Of a DNA stretch of 64,000 bases, positions 63,264-64,000 are shown piece by piece. The position numbers and the translations under genes are program-made. The notes below the pieces were generated by a model. It did no database searches, was not told the DNA's origin, and was given only the letters and a program-made list of their open reading frames with translations. The stretch's first letter is position 1; every line of letters begins with the position of its first letter. Source of the DNA: an uncultured Butyricimonas sp. (lineage in GTDB: Bacteria; Bacteroidota; Bacteroidia; Bacteroidales; Marinifilaceae); NCBI GenBank assembly GCA_944321845.1, contig CALUMT010000040.1, forward strand, positions 1-64,000, written 5' to 3'.

Positions 63264-64000
63264 ATGAAACGTAGTATTATTATGGTTTTGGCCGCAATGA
63301 TGGTCTGTATTCCGGTATTTTCCCAGGAAATTATTGAAAAGGGGCTCCGGTTTTGTGAAAGTACATTTTCTTATGATGGCGGATTGCTGGTTGCAAGTTT
63401 TGGATCGGATCAGCTTAATCCTCTTAATGATGAAGGAAAAGGATACATTACCTTCTTTAAGGACGGCAAATCGACAGTAATTGCAGGAAAGGACGGCAAT
63501 CTTTCTGCACCTAAAGGGATGTTTGTAGGTAATGGTAAGTTGTATGTCTGTGATGTGAATAAGATAGTTGTATACGACTTAAAATCTAAATCAGAAAAGC
63601 CTCAGATTGTAAGAATGGAGAAAGATGATCTGTTCGTGAATGATATTGTTTCTGACGGAAAATATCTTTATGTTTCTGTAACCAATACAGGAAGAATCTA
63701 CAGGTACGATATATTAAAGTCAGGACAACTTGGGAAAGGAACCCTGTGGCTTACGGTTCCTGGTCCTAACGGCCTTGCAATTCGTGACGGGAAGATGTAT
63801 ATTGCCTCTTATCCGGCAGACGGAGTTACAACAGATGATCATGTCCTATATGTTGTCAAGGATCTTGCATCCCCGGTCTCTGAAAAACTGATAACTATTC
63901 CCGGCCAGTATGACGGGATTGCATTCTCGGAGGATGGAAAATATCTTTATTACACGAACTGGACACCAGCAGAAGTTTCTGTCATGGATATGACGTCAGG
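63264..64000 (+). CDS. Secreted beta-propeller-like protein (SMP-30/NHL type), partial
   Basis: The frame is open from the ATG at 63264 to the window end (245 codons). A signal peptide (MVLAAMMVCIPVFSQE) is followed by repeating blocks of about 45 residues such as YDGGLLVASFGSDQLN, GKLYVCDVNKIVVYDL, GKYLYVSVTNTGRIYRYD, GKMYIASYPADGV and GKYLYYTNWTPAEVSVMD, the pattern of a six-bladed propeller of the SMP-30/gluconolactonase or NHL class. A sugar-lactone hydrolase or binding role is possible. Codon use (CTT, GCA, GGA) looks unlike that of neighbouring housekeeping genes. Confidence 0.75.
   Translation, partial: MKRSIIMVLAAMMVCIPVFSQEIIEKGLRFCESTFSYDGGLLVASFGSDQLNPLNDEGKGYITFFKDGKSTVIAGKDGNLSAPKGMFVGNGKLYVCDVNKIVVYDLKSKSEKPQIVRMEKDDLFVNDIVSDGKYLYVSVTNTGRIYRYDILKSGQLGKGTLWLTVPGPNGLAIRDGKMYIASYPADGVTTDDHVLYVVKDLASPVSEKLITIPGQYDGIAFSEDGKYLYYTNWTPAEVSVMDMTS

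Overview
The window reads as chromosome of an anaerobic gut Bacteroidales. An Odoribacteraceae genome close to Butyricimonas would fit, but that placement is inference. The support is: two SusC/SusD outer-membrane uptake loci wired to ECF sigma and FecR anti-sigma regulators; promoters of the Bacteroidota type (TTTG, about 19 bases, TAnnTTTG), seen most cleanly in front of tRNA-Phe and tRNA-Lys; Bacteroidales lipoprotein families (DUF4105, DUF5715, DUF3089, DUF5117 metalloproteases); and an integrase of the Bacteroides conjugative-element type. Housekeeping genes are about half G+C, with long stretches that are far richer in A+T.

Layout. 1-2.7 kb: one end of an integrated element (an unknown 319-aa protein, a folded non-coding element, a tyrosine recombinase) lying against the 3' end of tRNA-Phe. 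2.8-22.8 kb: core genes (DUF4105 membrane protein, truA, PLP-homeostasis protein, DHOD-like protein, transglutaminase lipoprotein, pepP, dnaN, DnaQ-like exonuclease, argS, PHP phosphatase, two FKBP-like lipoproteins, an inositol-monophosphatase-family protein, patatin, gapA, tilS, an ECF sigma factor with a DUF5715 lipoprotein, ychF). 22.9-33 kb: uptake locus 1 (fecR, susC, susD, a lipoprotein, a large zinc metalloprotease). 33-39.5 kb: ettA, an AsmA-like protein, a ComEA-like protein, tRNA-Lys, a YbdG-like mechanosensitive channel. 39.5-48.2 kb: uptake locus 2 (ECF sigma, fecR, broken susC, broken susD, a truncated lipoprotein gene, a TlpA-like thioredoxin). 48.2-62.9 kb: parE, parC, shikimate kinase, an unknown lipoprotein, a RecB/AddB-type nuclease, nitroreductase, FAH-family protein, fadD, a DUF3089 lipoprotein, pepD. 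From 63.26 kb: the start of a secreted beta-propeller-like protein that runs off the window.

In each uptake locus a TonB-dependent channel with an N-terminal STN signalling domain should report substrate to its FecR, which releases an ECF sigma factor to drive the locus. The metalloprotease of locus 1 suggests peptide or protein-linked substrates.

Most notable: (1) both susC genes switch abruptly from ordinary to very A+T-rich DNA at the end of the plug-coding region, and the composition returns to normal just before the last gene of each locus, as if the barrel/susD/lipoprotein part is a replaceable cassette; in locus 2 that cassette carries three frameshifts and ends in a gene cut off at the junction. 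(2) Both regulators carry long homopolymers: nine G in the locus 1 fecR, and ten A at the start of the locus 2 sigma gene, which puts its best ATG out of frame. (3) The locus 2 sigma promoter has its -7 box exactly between the arms of a perfect 10-bp inverted repeat. (4) Four intergenic arrays of degenerate repeats share an 11-base period. (5) A plus-strand promoter and a hairpin between gapA and tilS may delimit a small RNA.
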